38,949 nt of DNA from an uncultured Pelagibacteraceae bacterium. GTDB lineage: Bacteria; Pseudomonadota; Alphaproteobacteria; Pelagibacterales; Pelagibacteraceae. A program made the translations under genes and the position numbers. The notes under the pieces were generated by a model. That model did no database searches. It was not told the DNA's origin and saw only the letters and a program-made list of their open reading frames with translations. This document shows, piece by piece, positions 16,032 through 24,109 of the stretch (positions within the stretch are counted from its first letter, which is position 1; every line of letters starts with the position of its first letter). Where the stretch lies: NCBI GenBank assembly GCA_902618565.1, contig CACNAX010000009.1:1-38949 (forward strand), in the 5' to 3' direction.

Positions 16032-17147
16032 ATGGTTCAAAATAATAAGATTGTTAATAGTTGGAATGAATGGGATCCATTAAAACATGTAATTGTTGGA
16101 AGAGCAGATGGTACTTGTATTCCAGCACCTGAACCTGCTTTAGATGCTAAAGTTCCAGAAGACTCTGATATGCGAGGAACTTATGGTCCAAGAACTAAGG
16201 ACACTGTCGATAAAGCTAATGAACTATTAGATAACTTTTCAAATTTGCTTGAAAAAAGGGGAATAAAAGTTGATAGACCAACACCTTTAGATTTTAATCA
16301 ACCAACATCAACTCCTGACTGGAAAGCCGAAACTATGTTTGGATGTATGCCACCTCGAGATGTTTTGTTAACTGTGGGAAATGAAATATTAGAAGCTACA
16401 ATGAGCTACAGGTGCAGATGGTTTGAGTACCTATGTTACAGACCATTATTAAAAGACTATTATAATAAAGATCCAAATATGAGACATGAGTCAGCGCCAA
16501 AACCCAGATTAACAGATGCCGATTATAGAAAAGATTATTTATCAGATAAAATTGGTGTAACTAAAAGACTTGAATGGACAGAAAATAAATACTTTGTCAC
16601 AACCGAGGAAGAGCCATTATTTGATGCCGCAGATATTTTAAGATTTGGAAAGGATTTGGTTGTACAACACGGATTTACAACTAACTTAAAAGGAATTGAT
16701 TGGATAAAAAGACATTTTAAGGATCATAGAGTTCATGCTGTAAATTTCCCAGGCGATCCTTATCCAATTCATATTGATGCAACCTTTACCCCAATTAAAG
16801 AAGGGTTAATTATTAATAATCCACAACGAAGACTTCCAAAAGAACAAAGAAAATTATTTGAAGATAATGGATGGGAAATTATTGATGCTGCACAACCTGC
16901 TCATAATACCCCACCACCACTTTGTTACTCTTCAGTATGGCTATCAATGAATGTTTTAGTTCTTGACCCTAAAACTGTATGCGTTGAAAAAAGTGAAAAA
17001 TATCAAGCTGAACAGTTAGATAAATTAGGTATGGAAGTTATCCCTGTAGAATTGAGAGATGCATATGCTTTTGGTGGAGGCCTTCATTGTTGTACAGCCG
17101 ATGTTTATAGAGAAGGTACTTTAAAAGATTATTTTCCAAAACAATAA
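16032..17147 (+). CDS. glycine amidinotransferase (AGAT-like)
   Basis: The 371-residue enzyme has the fold and catalytic residues of arginine:glycine amidinotransferase. FDAADILRFGKD carries Asp198, YPIHIDATF carries His247 and GGGLHCCTADV carries Cys353, right after a histidine; the interval between Asp and His (49) equals that of human AGAT (Asp254, His303, Cys407). The N-terminal WNEWDPLKHVIVGRADGTCI is also typical. The reaction moves an amidino group from arginine to an amine; with glycine as acceptor it gives guanidinoacetate and ornithine, but StrB-like members use inosamines, so the acceptor remains open. It is followed after one base by threonine aldolase, which makes glycine, in favour of glycine as acceptor. 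Confidence 0.9.
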   Translation: MVQNNKIVNSWNEWDPLKHVIVGRADGTCIPAPEPALDAKVPEDSDMRGTYGPRTKDTVDKANELLDNFSNLLEKRGIKVDRPTPLDFNQPTSTPDWKAETMFGCMPPRDVLLTVGNEILEATMSYRCRWFEYLCYRPLLKDYYNKDPNMRHESAPKPRLTDADYRKDYLSDKIGVTKRLEWTENKYFVTTEEEPLFDAADILRFGKDLVVQHGFTTNLKGIDWIKRHFKDHRVHAVNFPGDPYPIHIDATFTPIKEGLIINNPQRRLPKEQRKLFEDNGWEIIDAAQPAHNTPPPLCYSSVWLSMNVLVLDPKTVCVEKSEKYQAEQLDKLGMEVIPVELRDAYAFGGGLHCCTADVYREGTLKDYFPKQ

Positions 17148-17148
17148 A

Positions 17149-18198
17149 ATGAACGCAAAAATTAATACAAAACGTAAAAGAGTAAAATTTGCTTCAGACA
17201 ATGTGACAGGAGCTTGTCCAGAAGTTTTGGATGCAATTATCAAAGCAAATGATGGTATTGCTCCTCCGTATGGTAACGATGAAATTTCAGGTGTGTTACA
17301 AGAAAAATTTTCTAAAATTTTCGAAAAGGATGTAATTGTTTACCCCACAGCATCAGGAACTGCATCAAATGCTTTAGCACTTTCTGCTATTTCTCCATCA
17401 TTTGGAAATATTTATTGCCATAAATTTTCTCATATCAATGTTGATGAGTGTGGAGCCCCTGAATTTTATACAGGTGGAGCAAAACTTGTTCCATTAAACG
17501 GTAAAGACGGCAAAATAACAGTTGATGAGCTAAATGATAATATTGGAGGGTTTGGAATTGTGCATCATACTCAACCATCTATTGTTAGCATAACTCAAGC
17601 AACAGAAACTGGTGAAGTTTATACTTTAGATCAAATTAGAAATATCTCTGAAATTGCACATAAAAAAAAATTAAAAGTACATATGGATGGTGCTAGGTTC
17701 GCTAATGCGCTTGTTTCACTTGATGTTACACCTGCAGAAATGACATGGAAATCAGGAATTGACATATTATCTTTTGGGGCAACGAAGAACGGATGTATAG
17801 CAGCTGAAGCAATTATTATATTTAATAAGGAATTAGTTGGCAATTTACCTTTTTTGTTAAAAAGATCCGGTCATCTATTGTCTAAAATGCGTTTTGTTTC
17901 TGCACAATTAGATGGATATATCTCAAATGATGTTTGGTTAAAAAATGCAAGACATGCAAATCTGATGGCAAAAAAATTAAGCGATGGTTTAGTTTCTAGT
18001 AATCAAGTTAAACTTGAATATCCAACTGAGGCAAATGAAGTTTTTGTTAAACTGCCAAAAAAGATGGTTGAGCATTTAAATTCAGAAGAATATATGATGA
18101 GCAATGAGGAATTAGGCGGTAAGACGGTTAGACTTGTTACAGCTTGGAATACCAAAAGTAGTGAAGTAGAAGAGTTTCTAAAAACTATATCTAATTAA
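17149..18198 (+). CDS. ltaE: low-specificity threonine aldolase
   Basis: A 349-residue PLP enzyme of the beta-eliminating lyase fold. FASDNVTGACPEVLDAI opens the protein, VYPTASGTASNALAL is the cofactor-phosphate region, VHMDGARFANALV holds the PLP-ring aspartate, and SFGATKNG carries the Schiff-base lysine, Lys213. It splits threonine (and allo-threonine) to glycine and acetaldehyde, in the cytoplasm. In an organism that senses glycine by riboswitch and may depend on it, this is a glycine source. It belongs to the operon with EamA and amidinotransferase (1-base gap) and its 3' end overlaps the convergent 75-residue gene by 4 bases. Confidence 0.95.
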   Translation: MNAKINTKRKRVKFASDNVTGACPEVLDAIIKANDGIAPPYGNDEISGVLQEKFSKIFEKDVIVYPTASGTASNALALSAISPSFGNIYCHKFSHINVDECGAPEFYTGGAKLVPLNGKDGKITVDELNDNIGGFGIVHHTQPSIVSITQATETGEVYTLDQIRNISEIAHKKKLKVHMDGARFANALVSLDVTPAEMTWKSGIDILSFGATKNGCIAAEAIIIFNKELVGNLPFLLKRSGHLLSKMRFVSAQLDGYISNDVWLKNARHANLMAKKLSDGLVSSNQVKLEYPTEANEVFVKLPKKMVEHLNSEEYMMSNEELGGKTVRLVTAWNTKSSEVEEFLKTISN

Positions 18199-18422
18199 CT
18201 AGGATTTTCTTTTAAAAATTTAATATAGTTGATTACTTCATCAAATTTGTCATCAGGAATATCTTTATAAGTAGAATTAAATTTGTTTTTTACACATATT
18301 GCTACATGAGCATATGGATTTCTTCCTTTTGGATGATTTGGGTGATCAGGAAGTTGACCATCCAAATAATCGCCAGCTTCCTGAATAAATTTCCAGAGTT
18401 TACTTGTATTTTCCTTGTTCAT
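18195..18422 (-). CDS. small conserved-looking protein, 75 residues
   Basis: A soluble 75-residue protein with a well-composed sequence (SKLWKFIQEAGDYLDGQLPD at 7-26, then HPKGRNPYAHVAICVKNKF and YKDIPDDKFDEVINYIKFLK). The second half, with KNKFNSTYKDIPDDKFDEVI, resembles short C-terminal modules of phage antirepressor-type proteins (ORF6C-like), but the match is by eye and weak. No signal peptide or membrane segment. It lies 43 bases downstream of sodB on the same strand, probably in its transcript, and overlaps the end of threonine aldolase by 4 bases. Function unknown. Confidence 0.65.
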   Translation of the reverse strand: MNKENTSKLWKFIQEAGDYLDGQLPDHPNHPKGRNPYAHVAICVKNKFNSTYKDIPDDKFDEVINYIKFLKENPS

Positions 18423-18465
18423 ACTGCTTCAAACTTTGTTTTATCTCAAAAAGTTCTAGGATTAA

Positions 18466-19059
18466 TTAGATTAATAGAGATTCAACAAATTCCCAATCTA
18501 TAAGATTATCAACAAATTTATCTAAATATTCAGGTCTTCTATTTCTATAATCAATGTAATATGAATGTTCCCAGACATCACAACCAAGTATTGGTTTTAA
18601 GTTATCAATTAAAGGATTAGCAGCATTAGCTGTTTTTGTAACGACCAATTTATCATTATTTAAAGATAACCAACACCAACCTGATCCAAATTGAGTTATA
18701 CCTGCTTGTTTAAATTGATCTTTAAATTTTTCAACGCTTCCAAAATCTTCTACAATTTTTTTCTCAAGTTTTGACGGAATATTCCCACCACCTTTTGGCT
18801 TCATGCACTTCCAAAAAAGATTATGGTTCCAATGCTGGCTTGCATTATTAAATATTCCAGCTTTTGAGTTATCTTTTGAGCTTTTAACAATTATATCTTC
18901 CAATGACATTTCAGCCATGTCCGTATCTTTTATAAAATTGTTAAGATTTGTTATGTAGGTTTGATGATGTTTTCCATGATGTAATTCTAATGTTTCTTGT
19001 GACATTATTGGAGACAAAGCCTCATTAGAATAATCTAGTTTTGGTAATTCAAATGTCAT
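18466..19059 (-). CDS. sodB: iron superoxide dismutase
   Basis: A 197-residue superoxide dismutase close in length and order to E. coli SodB (193). Metal ligands are His27 (LHHGKHHQTY), His79 (NASQHWNH), Asp161 and His165 (GCDVWEHSYYIDY). The active-site glutamine is Gln75 in the N-terminal part, the position found in iron enzymes, whereas manganese enzymes carry it in the C-terminal GxQ motif; here that position reads GSGWCWL. So iron is the likely metal. No signal peptide, so it is cytoplasmic. A perfect 14-base palindrome lies in the 64-base spacer before it. Confidence 0.95.
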   Translation of the reverse strand: MTFELPKLDYSNEALSPIMSQETLELHHGKHHQTYITNLNNFIKDTDMAEMSLEDIIVKSSKDNSKAGIFNNASQHWNHNLFWKCMKPKGGGNIPSKLEKKIVEDFGSVEKFKDQFKQAGITQFGSGWCWLSLNNDKLVVTKTANAANPLIDNLKPILGCDVWEHSYYIDYRNRRPEYLDKFVDNLIDWEFVESLLI

Positions 19060-19090
19060 AGTTATTTTTTATAATATTTTCTTGTAAATA

Positions 19091-19104
19091 AACTTAATTA
19101 AGTT
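19091..19104. promoter_or_regulatory. 14-base perfect palindrome upstream of sodB
   Basis: AACTTAATTAAGTT reads the same on both strands and lies 32 to 45 bases before the sodB start, between sodB and the 61-residue gene. This is where an operator for a dimeric regulator would sit; a role for iron or redox regulation is only a guess. AT-rich palindromes arise by chance fairly readily, so confidence is low. Confidence 0.35.
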
Positions 19105-19123
19105 GACGCAATTAAATACAAAA

Positions 19124-19309
19124 TTAGTTTTCTAAAGCGTTTTCTTCTCTCATAAGAATAGGTCGACCATCTTGAGCAGTGTTTAAAGGTATAATCTTAC
19201 CATTGTATCTTGCGCATAACGTAGGTGCACTTCTCACTTGTTCTCCCAAATTTACTTCTAAATCTGCTATAACTAATTCAACCCCTTTCAATATACTCAA
19301 TATCTTCAT
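19124..19309 (-). CDS. small protein of unknown function, 61 residues, with strong RBS
   Basis: A 61-residue protein (MKILSILKGVELVIADLEVN at the start; APTLCARYNGKIIPLNTAQD later; acidic end REENALEN). The best support that it is real is the ribosome binding site: GGAGG at 19315-19319 on the minus strand, 5 bases from the ATG, among the clearest in the window. It starts 12 bases after the msrB stop, so it is probably in the same transcript, and it precedes sodB. It is soluble, with one cysteine, no signal peptide and no membrane helix. I do not recognise the family. Confidence 0.65.
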   Translation of the reverse strand: MKILSILKGVELVIADLEVNLGEQVRSAPTLCARYNGKIIPLNTAQDGRPILMREENALEN

Positions 19310-19321
19310 TATTCCTCCGTT

Positions 19322-19780
19322 TTATGATGATGGCTTAAATATTAAACACAAGCCGTTATTACAATATCTCTTTCCTGTCGATCCAGGACCGTCTTCAAAG
19401 ACATGTCCGTGATGAGCACCACATTTTGCACAATGGTATTCAATTCTTTTCATGCCAAAGCTGTAATCAACCTTAGTTTTAAAAGCTCCAGGAAGCGCCT
19501 CTGTAAATGATGGCCAACCAGTTCCACTATCAAATTTCGAGCTAGACTTAAATAGTTTAGCTCCACAATTTGCACAGTGATAAAAACCTTCTCTTTTCTC
19601 ATAATTAAGAGGGCTTGAGAATGGTCGTTCGGTTGCTTCCTCAAACATTATTTTTTTTTGGGCTTCTGTTAAATTTTGATTAATTATTTTTTTGGTTTCA
19701 GCTAATGAAATTTTGTATGGAAAAATACTGTATAATAATGATCCAAATATAGATAATTTTATAAATTTTCTTTTGTTCAT
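19322..19780 (-). CDS. msrB: peptide-methionine (R)-S-oxide reductase, exported
   Basis: A 152-residue MsrB. Zinc is held by Cys69/Cys72 (HCANCG) and Cys117/Cys120 (HCAKCG); the catalytic cysteine is Cys140 in GKRYCNNGLCL. FDSGTGWPSFTEAL and GHVFEDGPGSTG are hallmarks. Residues 1-28 (NKRKFIKLSIFGSLLYSIF, ending SLA) form an export signal; the KRKF pattern could be a weak twin-arginine variant, as many MsrB relatives in alphaproteobacteria go by Tat, but it lacks the second arginine. Together with exported MsrA it would let the cell repair both stereoisomers of oxidised methionine outside the cytoplasm. Confidence 0.95.
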   Translation of the reverse strand: MNKRKFIKLSIFGSLLYSIFPYKISLAETKKIINQNLTEAQKKIMFEEATERPFSSPLNYEKREGFYHCANCGAKLFKSSSKFDSGTGWPSFTEALPGAFKTKVDYSFGMKRIEYHCAKCGAHHGHVFEDGPGSTGKRYCNNGLCLIFKPSS

Positions 19781-19845
19781 AACTTTCTTAATAGATCAAT
19801 ATTACTTTATTTGAATGAGATATTTTGACAGTTTCGATTTTAAAT

Positions 19846-19874
19846 TGGTAGCTCCATAATTAATGAAGCTACCA
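19846..19874 (-). terminator. stem-loop downstream of the GYD-domain gene
   Basis: TGGTAGCT at 19846-19853 pairs with AGCTACCA at 19867-19874, continued after one mismatch by CAT (19855-19857) with ATG (19863-19865), around the loop AATTA. It lies 7 bases after the stop of the GYD gene on the minus strand. No T-run follows, like the hairpin after fdh, with which it shares the core GGTAGCT. Confidence 0.5.
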
Positions 19875-19880
19875 GTTATA

Positions 19881-20204
19881 TTATTGTCCAGGAGCTTTAT
19901 AGCCACTTGATACTTTTGTTGCATGATTTGCAATTTCATTCATTGGTGTTTCCTCACAAATGGCGATATTTTTAAGTGCACCACTTCCCTCAGTAGCCAT
20001 TTTTATAGCAGCCATTTGCTCAAATGTGCCATGAGTTTCAACTATAAAGTCATAGGGTCCTCTTAAATATGTGTAAGATTTCATTTCAGCACCAACACTT
20101 TCAGAACACTTTCTAGCAACCTCAGATCTATCTGATCCTGGATCTTTTAAAAAGCCTGCGAATGCTTTCTCTGTAAAATTTCCCATTAAAAAAAATTTAG
20201 CCAT
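19881..20204 (-). CDS. GYD domain-containing protein
   Basis: A 107-residue cytoplasmic protein with a ferredoxin-like GYD fold: KFFLMGNFTEKAFAGFLKDP, then KCSESVGAEMKSYTYLRGPY with DFIVETHGTF following. The family (COG4274) has no settled function. Expression signals are the best in the window: a perfect TATAAT at 20224-20229 and the full Shine-Dalgarno AAGGAGGT, 4 bases before the ATG. It has its own promoter and a stem-loop after the stop, so it is probably a single-gene, strongly expressed unit. Confidence 0.85.
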   Translation of the reverse strand: MAKFFLMGNFTEKAFAGFLKDPGSDRSEVARKCSESVGAEMKSYTYLRGPYDFIVETHGTFEQMAAIKMATEGSGALKNIAICEETPMNEIANHATKVSSGYKAPGQ

Positions 20205-20208
20205 AGAT

Positions 20209-20229
20209 ACCTCCTTGAAATGTATTATA
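20209..20229 (-). promoter_or_regulatory. -10 box and full Shine-Dalgarno of the GYD gene
   Basis: On the minus strand TATAAT at 20224-20229 is a perfect -10 box; the -35 region is AT-rich without a clear TTGACA. AAGGAGGT at 20209-20216 is a complete Shine-Dalgarno. The predicted start near 20217 gives a leader of only about 13 bases. Confidence 0.65.
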
Positions 20230-20274
20230 GCACTTAAATAATTTTTTTTAATATTTTATTACTTTATAAAAAAT

Positions 20275-20931
20275 TTATTCTCGTCCAATTTGTAATAATT
20301 GAGGTGGTTCAAATACTCCACTTTGTATTTCGCTGTTTGATATATTTATCATGGATTTGGCAACTATTTCTGCATTTATCGATTTATATTTTTTTAAATC
20401 TCCAACTAAAATTGGCGATATACATTTCATGGCAAAAATACCTATTTTTTCTCCCAATCTTTCCTCTATTCTTTTTCCAATTAAAAATGAAGGTCTAATT
20501 ACAATAAATTTTTTAAAGTTTAGTTTTCTTAATTCTTCTTCAGCCATACCTTTATTTTTTAAATACAAATTTGTTTTTTTTGAACTGGCACCCAATGAAG
20601 AAATATAAGTAAAATTTTGTACACTATTATCGCTACAAATTTTTCCAATTGTTACAGGTAAATTGTATTCGGTGTTTATATAATCTTGTTTGTTAGGTGT
20701 TTTTTTTCTTGTAGTTCCAATGCAAAAAAAACAATCATCGCCTTTTATTTCTGATTTAATATTTTCTAATTTTGTAAAATCTGTTTGAATAACTTCTATT
20801 TTAGGATCAATTTTTGAAGTAGAAGATCTTACAAAAACCTTAATTTTTTTATATTTTTGATCATTAGTTAACAGTTTAAGTAATATTCCACCAATTAATC
20901 CAGTTGATCCGAATATTAATGCTGTTTTCAT
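20275..20931 (-). CDS. NAD(P)-binding atypical SDR (TIP30/HTATIP2-like)
   Basis: A 218-residue Rossmann-fold protein with the cofactor loop GSTGLIGGILLK starting at residue 8, VFVRSSTSK at the end of the second strand, and FFCIGTTRKKTPNKQDY, a stretch typical of the TIP30/HTATIP2 and yeast YER004-like NAD(P)H-binding proteins. SSLGASSKKTNLYLKNKGMAEEEL provides the Ser and the YxxxK-like pair. The C-terminus PPQLLQIGRE is short. Function in bacteria is unclear; related proteins act as redox sensors or oxidoreductases. It is cotranscribed with the MFS gene (15-base gap). Confidence 0.85.
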   Translation of the reverse strand: MKTALIFGSTGLIGGILLKLLTNDQKYKKIKVFVRSSTSKIDPKIEVIQTDFTKLENIKSEIKGDDCFFCIGTTRKKTPNKQDYINTEYNLPVTIGKICSDNSVQNFTYISSLGASSKKTNLYLKNKGMAEEELRKLNFKKFIVIRPSFLIGKRIEERLGEKIGIFAMKCISPILVGDLKKYKSINAEIVAKSMINISNSEIQSGVFEPPQLLQIGRE

Positions 20932-20946
20932 AATTTTGAACTTACA

Positions 20947-22239
20947 CTAAATTTTCTTAAATTCGTTCAAATTATTTGGTTCATCTATTGGTTCAGTTGA
21001 AGGATTAAGTTCTATACCGGCTGGAGTAATCGTTTGAGGCATAGGTGCAAATTGTGAATCTGGGTTATCTCCAGATTCTCTAATTTGCATTCTATATATT
21101 CCAAATAAACCAATAAATGAATGAAATATAATTAAAAAAATAAAAAACCCATTTTCTCCTAAAAATTCCATAAATAATGAGCACATAAAAGGACCGCAAA
21201 TTGCACCAAGACCAAAAACAAATTGTAATCCTGCTCCTGCTGCTACAAATTTTTCTTTTGGTATAAAATCATTTGTGTGTGCAAAAATTAATGCAAACAT
21301 TGGTAGACTACAAAAAGAAAAACACATTATACAGATATAAAAAAATATTTTTGATGTAGCTAAACCTGCAGGCATATACATTTGACCCGAGGAAATAATC
21401 GCCAAAAAACAAAATAAAGCTGCTCCAAATGTTGTATAAATAATTACAATTCTTCTATCCAAAACATCTGATAATTTTCCTATTGGCCATTGAGATATAG
21501 CTCCAGATATAGCAAATAAAAAGGTTACTATTGATACTTCTAAAATACTAAAATTCATCGATGTAGCATAAACTGCAATCAATGAGAAAACAGCTGAATG
21601 TGATATTCCAATTAAAAAAGAACTTACAACACCAAATGGCGATGATTTATAAACTTCCTTTAGCTTCATACCTGATATTTTTTTAAAATTTGGAGCCTTT
21701 CTTTTCGTTAATAATATTGGAACAAGAGACAATGACATAAATAAAGATATCAGTATAAAAGGTTGAAAGTTTTCTGGTTTACTAAAGTTTATGAAAAACA
21801 TTCCAATCGCCATAGAGGCATACATAACAATCATGTAGATTGATAAAACACTACCTCTATTCTTATTTGTAGATCTATCGTTTAACCAGCTTTCAGCAAT
21901 TGTATAAAGGCAAACCATGCTAAATCCAGAAATCATTCTAAGTACAAACCATGAAATAGGATTTACAAAAATAGAGTGTAACAAGACCACAATTGAAGTG
22001 ACAGAAGCAAAAGCCGCGAATACTCTAATATGTCCAACTCTATGAATTAATGATTGTATAATTTTTGCTCCAATAAAATATCCAACAAAATATCCAGAAA
22101 ACAAAAAACCTGTCGATGATAGACCAAAATTTTCTTTAACTGCTCTAACACCTAAAAGAGTACCTTGAAAACCATGAGCGAGCATTATAAATGCCATACC
22201 CATAAAGAGAGCCCAAGAGTTTTTTATAATTTTGTTCAT
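20947..22239 (-). CDS. MFS transporter (YcaD-like)
   Basis: A 430-residue transporter with twelve hydrophobic helices. Characteristic segments are ALFMGMAFIMLAHGFQGTLLG at the start, FGLSSTGFLFSGYFVGYFIG in helix 2, SWLNDRSTNKNRGSVLS near helix 4-5, and QWPIGKLSDVLDRR in the loop between helices 8 and 9, the MFS motif-A counterpart. This composition resembles the YcaD group, whose substrate is not established. The C-terminal 35 residues are polar and proline-rich (cytoplasmic). The adjacent EamA gene has a separate 70-base spacer, so this may begin a new transcript. Confidence 0.9.
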   Translation of the reverse strand: MNKIIKNSWALFMGMAFIMLAHGFQGTLLGVRAVKENFGLSSTGFLFSGYFVGYFIGAKIIQSLIHRVGHIRVFAAFASVTSIVVLLHSIFVNPISWFVLRMISGFSMVCLYTIAESWLNDRSTNKNRGSVLSIYMIVMYASMAIGMFFINFSKPENFQPFILISLFMSLSLVPILLTKRKAPNFKKISGMKLKEVYKSSPFGVVSSFLIGISHSAVFSLIAVYATSMNFSILEVSIVTFLFAISGAISQWPIGKLSDVLDRRIVIIYTTFGAALFCFLAIISSGQMYMPAGLATSKIFFYICIMCFSFCSLPMFALIFAHTNDFIPKEKFVAAGAGLQFVFGLGAICGPFMCSLFMEFLGENGFFIFLIIFHSFIGLFGIYRMQIRESGDNPDSQFAPMPQTITPAGIELNPSTEPIDEPNNLNEFKKI

Positions 22240-22309
22240 AAAATTAGCGGTGTTTATGGGCGATCTAATTTTAAATCAAGACAAATTTGTGACAAAAAGA
22301 AAAATAATT

Positions 22310-23176
22310 TTATTTAGAAGAAGATTTTAATTTTAGATAAGAGTGAATAGCTATAGTGAAAATAATTACAAGTCCACCAACTATTGTCTCTATACTCGGC
22401 TGTTCTTTGATAACTAACCAAACCCAAATGGGTCCTAAAATGGTCTCTAGAAGAAAAAACAGATTAACTTCCTCGGCAGGTATAAATCTTGGAGCAATCG
22501 TCACCAAAACGAATGGTATTGCTACACACAAAATACACATTAAAGGTATATAAATCAGGTCTTTTTCAACTAACTCATAACTTTCAACGAAAAAGAGAGC
22601 AAATAGAGCTACTGTAAGCTTACCGACAACTGCTGAAGGTAGCAAATCTCTATCTTTTGCCGACCTGATTATTACCGCGTTGGTGGCGAGTCCAAAAGCT
22701 GTTGTTATACCCATAAGATCACCAAATAAGTTACCCATCTCTAGAGAGTCATAAAATATATATATTACAGCTACTAAAGTAATAGCTATAGCTATCCAAG
22801 TCTTCTTATCGGGAACCTCTTTTAAAAATATTGCACCAAGGATTGCTGAAAGCATAGGTGCCATCGCAATCATTATTAATGTATTTGCTACATTTGTATT
22901 TTGGATTGAAATTATAAATGTGATGTTACAAATCGAAAAACTAATAATATAAAAAATACCAGCATAACCAACATTCAAAAATGCTTTAATAAAGTTTTTT
23001 TTATAAAATATGAGAAGTCCAATTAATACAGCTACAAATGGTATCGCACCTCTATAAAACAATAATCCCCAAGTATCTATAGAAGATAATCTTATAAAAA
23101 GTGAATCTGGTGTGATAAACATCACAGCTATAAATGCAAGAGATGATCCTTTTTGCTGATTTGACAAATTTTTCAA
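22310..23176 (-). CDS. EamA/DMT-family transporter
   Basis: A 288-residue membrane protein of ten hydrophobic helices, two EamA repeats. ANTLIMIAMAPMLSAILGAI followed by FLKEVPDKKTWIAIAI marks the end of the first repeat; IPAEEVNLFFLLETILGPIW with VIKEQPSIETIVGG marks the second. It begins directly after the gshB stop, with no spacer, so it belongs to the gshA-gshB transcript. Export of a glutathione-related thiol or dipeptide would fit this position but is speculation. Confidence 0.9.
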   Translation of the reverse strand: MKNLSNQQKGSSLAFIAVMFITPDSLFIRLSSIDTWGLLFYRGAIPFVAVLIGLLIFYKKNFIKAFLNVGYAGIFYIISFSICNITFIISIQNTNVANTLIMIAMAPMLSAILGAIFLKEVPDKKTWIAIAITLVAVIYIFYDSLEMGNLFGDLMGITTAFGLATNAVIIRSAKDRDLLPSAVVGKLTVALFALFFVESYELVEKDLIYIPLMCILCVAIPFVLVTIAPRFIPAEEVNLFFLLETILGPIWVWLVIKEQPSIETIVGGLVIIFTIAIHSYLKLKSSSK

Positions 23177-24109
23177 CTATAAACCTTTCCAAAAAGTCTT
23201 AGCCAAGTTTATCTGAGATAAATCAAAATATGTTTTTATACCCGTTGGTGATGTTACATTTATATCTCCATTTAACTTTCCATCAATGAAGTCTATTCCT
23301 GCAAAGTATATTCCGTCTTTCTTAATTTTTTTTGCAATAATATTTGAAACTTTTAGCTCTTTATTACTTAAAAATGCGATTTTAGGTTTTGCACCTTTGC
23401 TCATATTGCTCAATATTGATCCTGATTTTGGAACTCTAGATATAGCTCCACAAACCTTACCATTTATAATAAAAACTCTTTTATCTCCAAACTTAATTTT
23501 ATTTAAAAATTTTTGGCACATAATGTGACCATGTTTTTTCAATATTTGTTTTATTTTAAGCAAATTAAGCTTTCCTGAAATAAGATTTATATCATTGCCA
23601 CCATAGCTATGAATAGGTTTAATTATTATCTTTTTATGCTTTTTGAAAAATTTTTTAATTTCAATCAAATCTTTAGTAAATATTGTATCCGCCATATAAT
23701 TTTTAAAATTTAAAGAATAAAATTTTTCTGAAATATTTCTTACTGAAGTAGGATCATTAATAATTTTTGTTTTATCTTTGATTCTATCTAACATTAAGGT
23801 TGTAGATATATATTCCAAGTTAAAAGGTGGATCCTGTCTGATTAAAATATATTTCGCAAAGGATAAGTCTAATTTTGATTTTTTTAAAATTTTATAAAAT
23901 TTCTTTTTTGAATAATCAATTTTAATAAAATATCCTTCACTTACAGTTTTTCCTCTTATATTCGATAAATTTTCTGGATAATAATAAAATAATTTATAAC
24001 CCTTGTTTTGAGCTTCATTAGCTAAAAAAATAGTAGTATCTGTTTTGATATTTATTTTTTTTAAATTATCACCTTGTATAGCAACAATTTTATTGGTCAT
24101 ATAAATCAT
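23177..24109 (-). CDS. gshB: glutathione synthetase
   Basis: A 310-residue ATP-grasp enzyme that joins glycine to gamma-glutamylcysteine. LIRQDPPFNLEYISTTLMLD (105-125 region) is the classical GshB motif, and IIKPIHSYGGNDINLI and CQKFLNKIKFGDKRVFIING are the ATP-grasp loops; INVTSPTGIKTYF closes the metal site. It is lysine-rich and slightly short compared with E. coli (316). ATG at 24109 gives MIYMTNKIV; the second Met, at 24100, is where similarity begins and overlaps gshA by 11 bases, so either may be used. Follows gshA as the second step of the pathway; the reaction consumes glycine. Confidence 0.93.
   Translation of the reverse strand: MIYMTNKIVAIQGDNLKKINIKTDTTIFLANEAQNKGYKLFYYYPENLSNIRGKTVSEGYFIKIDYSKKKFYKILKKSKLDLSFAKYILIRQDPPFNLEYISTTLMLDRIKDKTKIINDPTSVRNISEKFYSLNFKNYMADTIFTKDLIEIKKFFKKHKKIIIKPIHSYGGNDINLISGKLNLLKIKQILKKHGHIMCQKFLNKIKFGDKRVFIINGKVCGAISRVPKSGSILSNMSKGAKPKIAFLSNKELKVSNIIAKKIKKDGIYFAGIDFIDGKLNGDINVTSPTGIKTYFDLSQINLAKTFWKGL

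Noticed and set aside
18306..18503. Plus-strand frame of 65 codons near sodB
   Set aside because: It is the antisense of the 75-residue protein and of the sodB end; composition is poor (runs of Ile, Trp, Phe) and there is no ribosome binding site.
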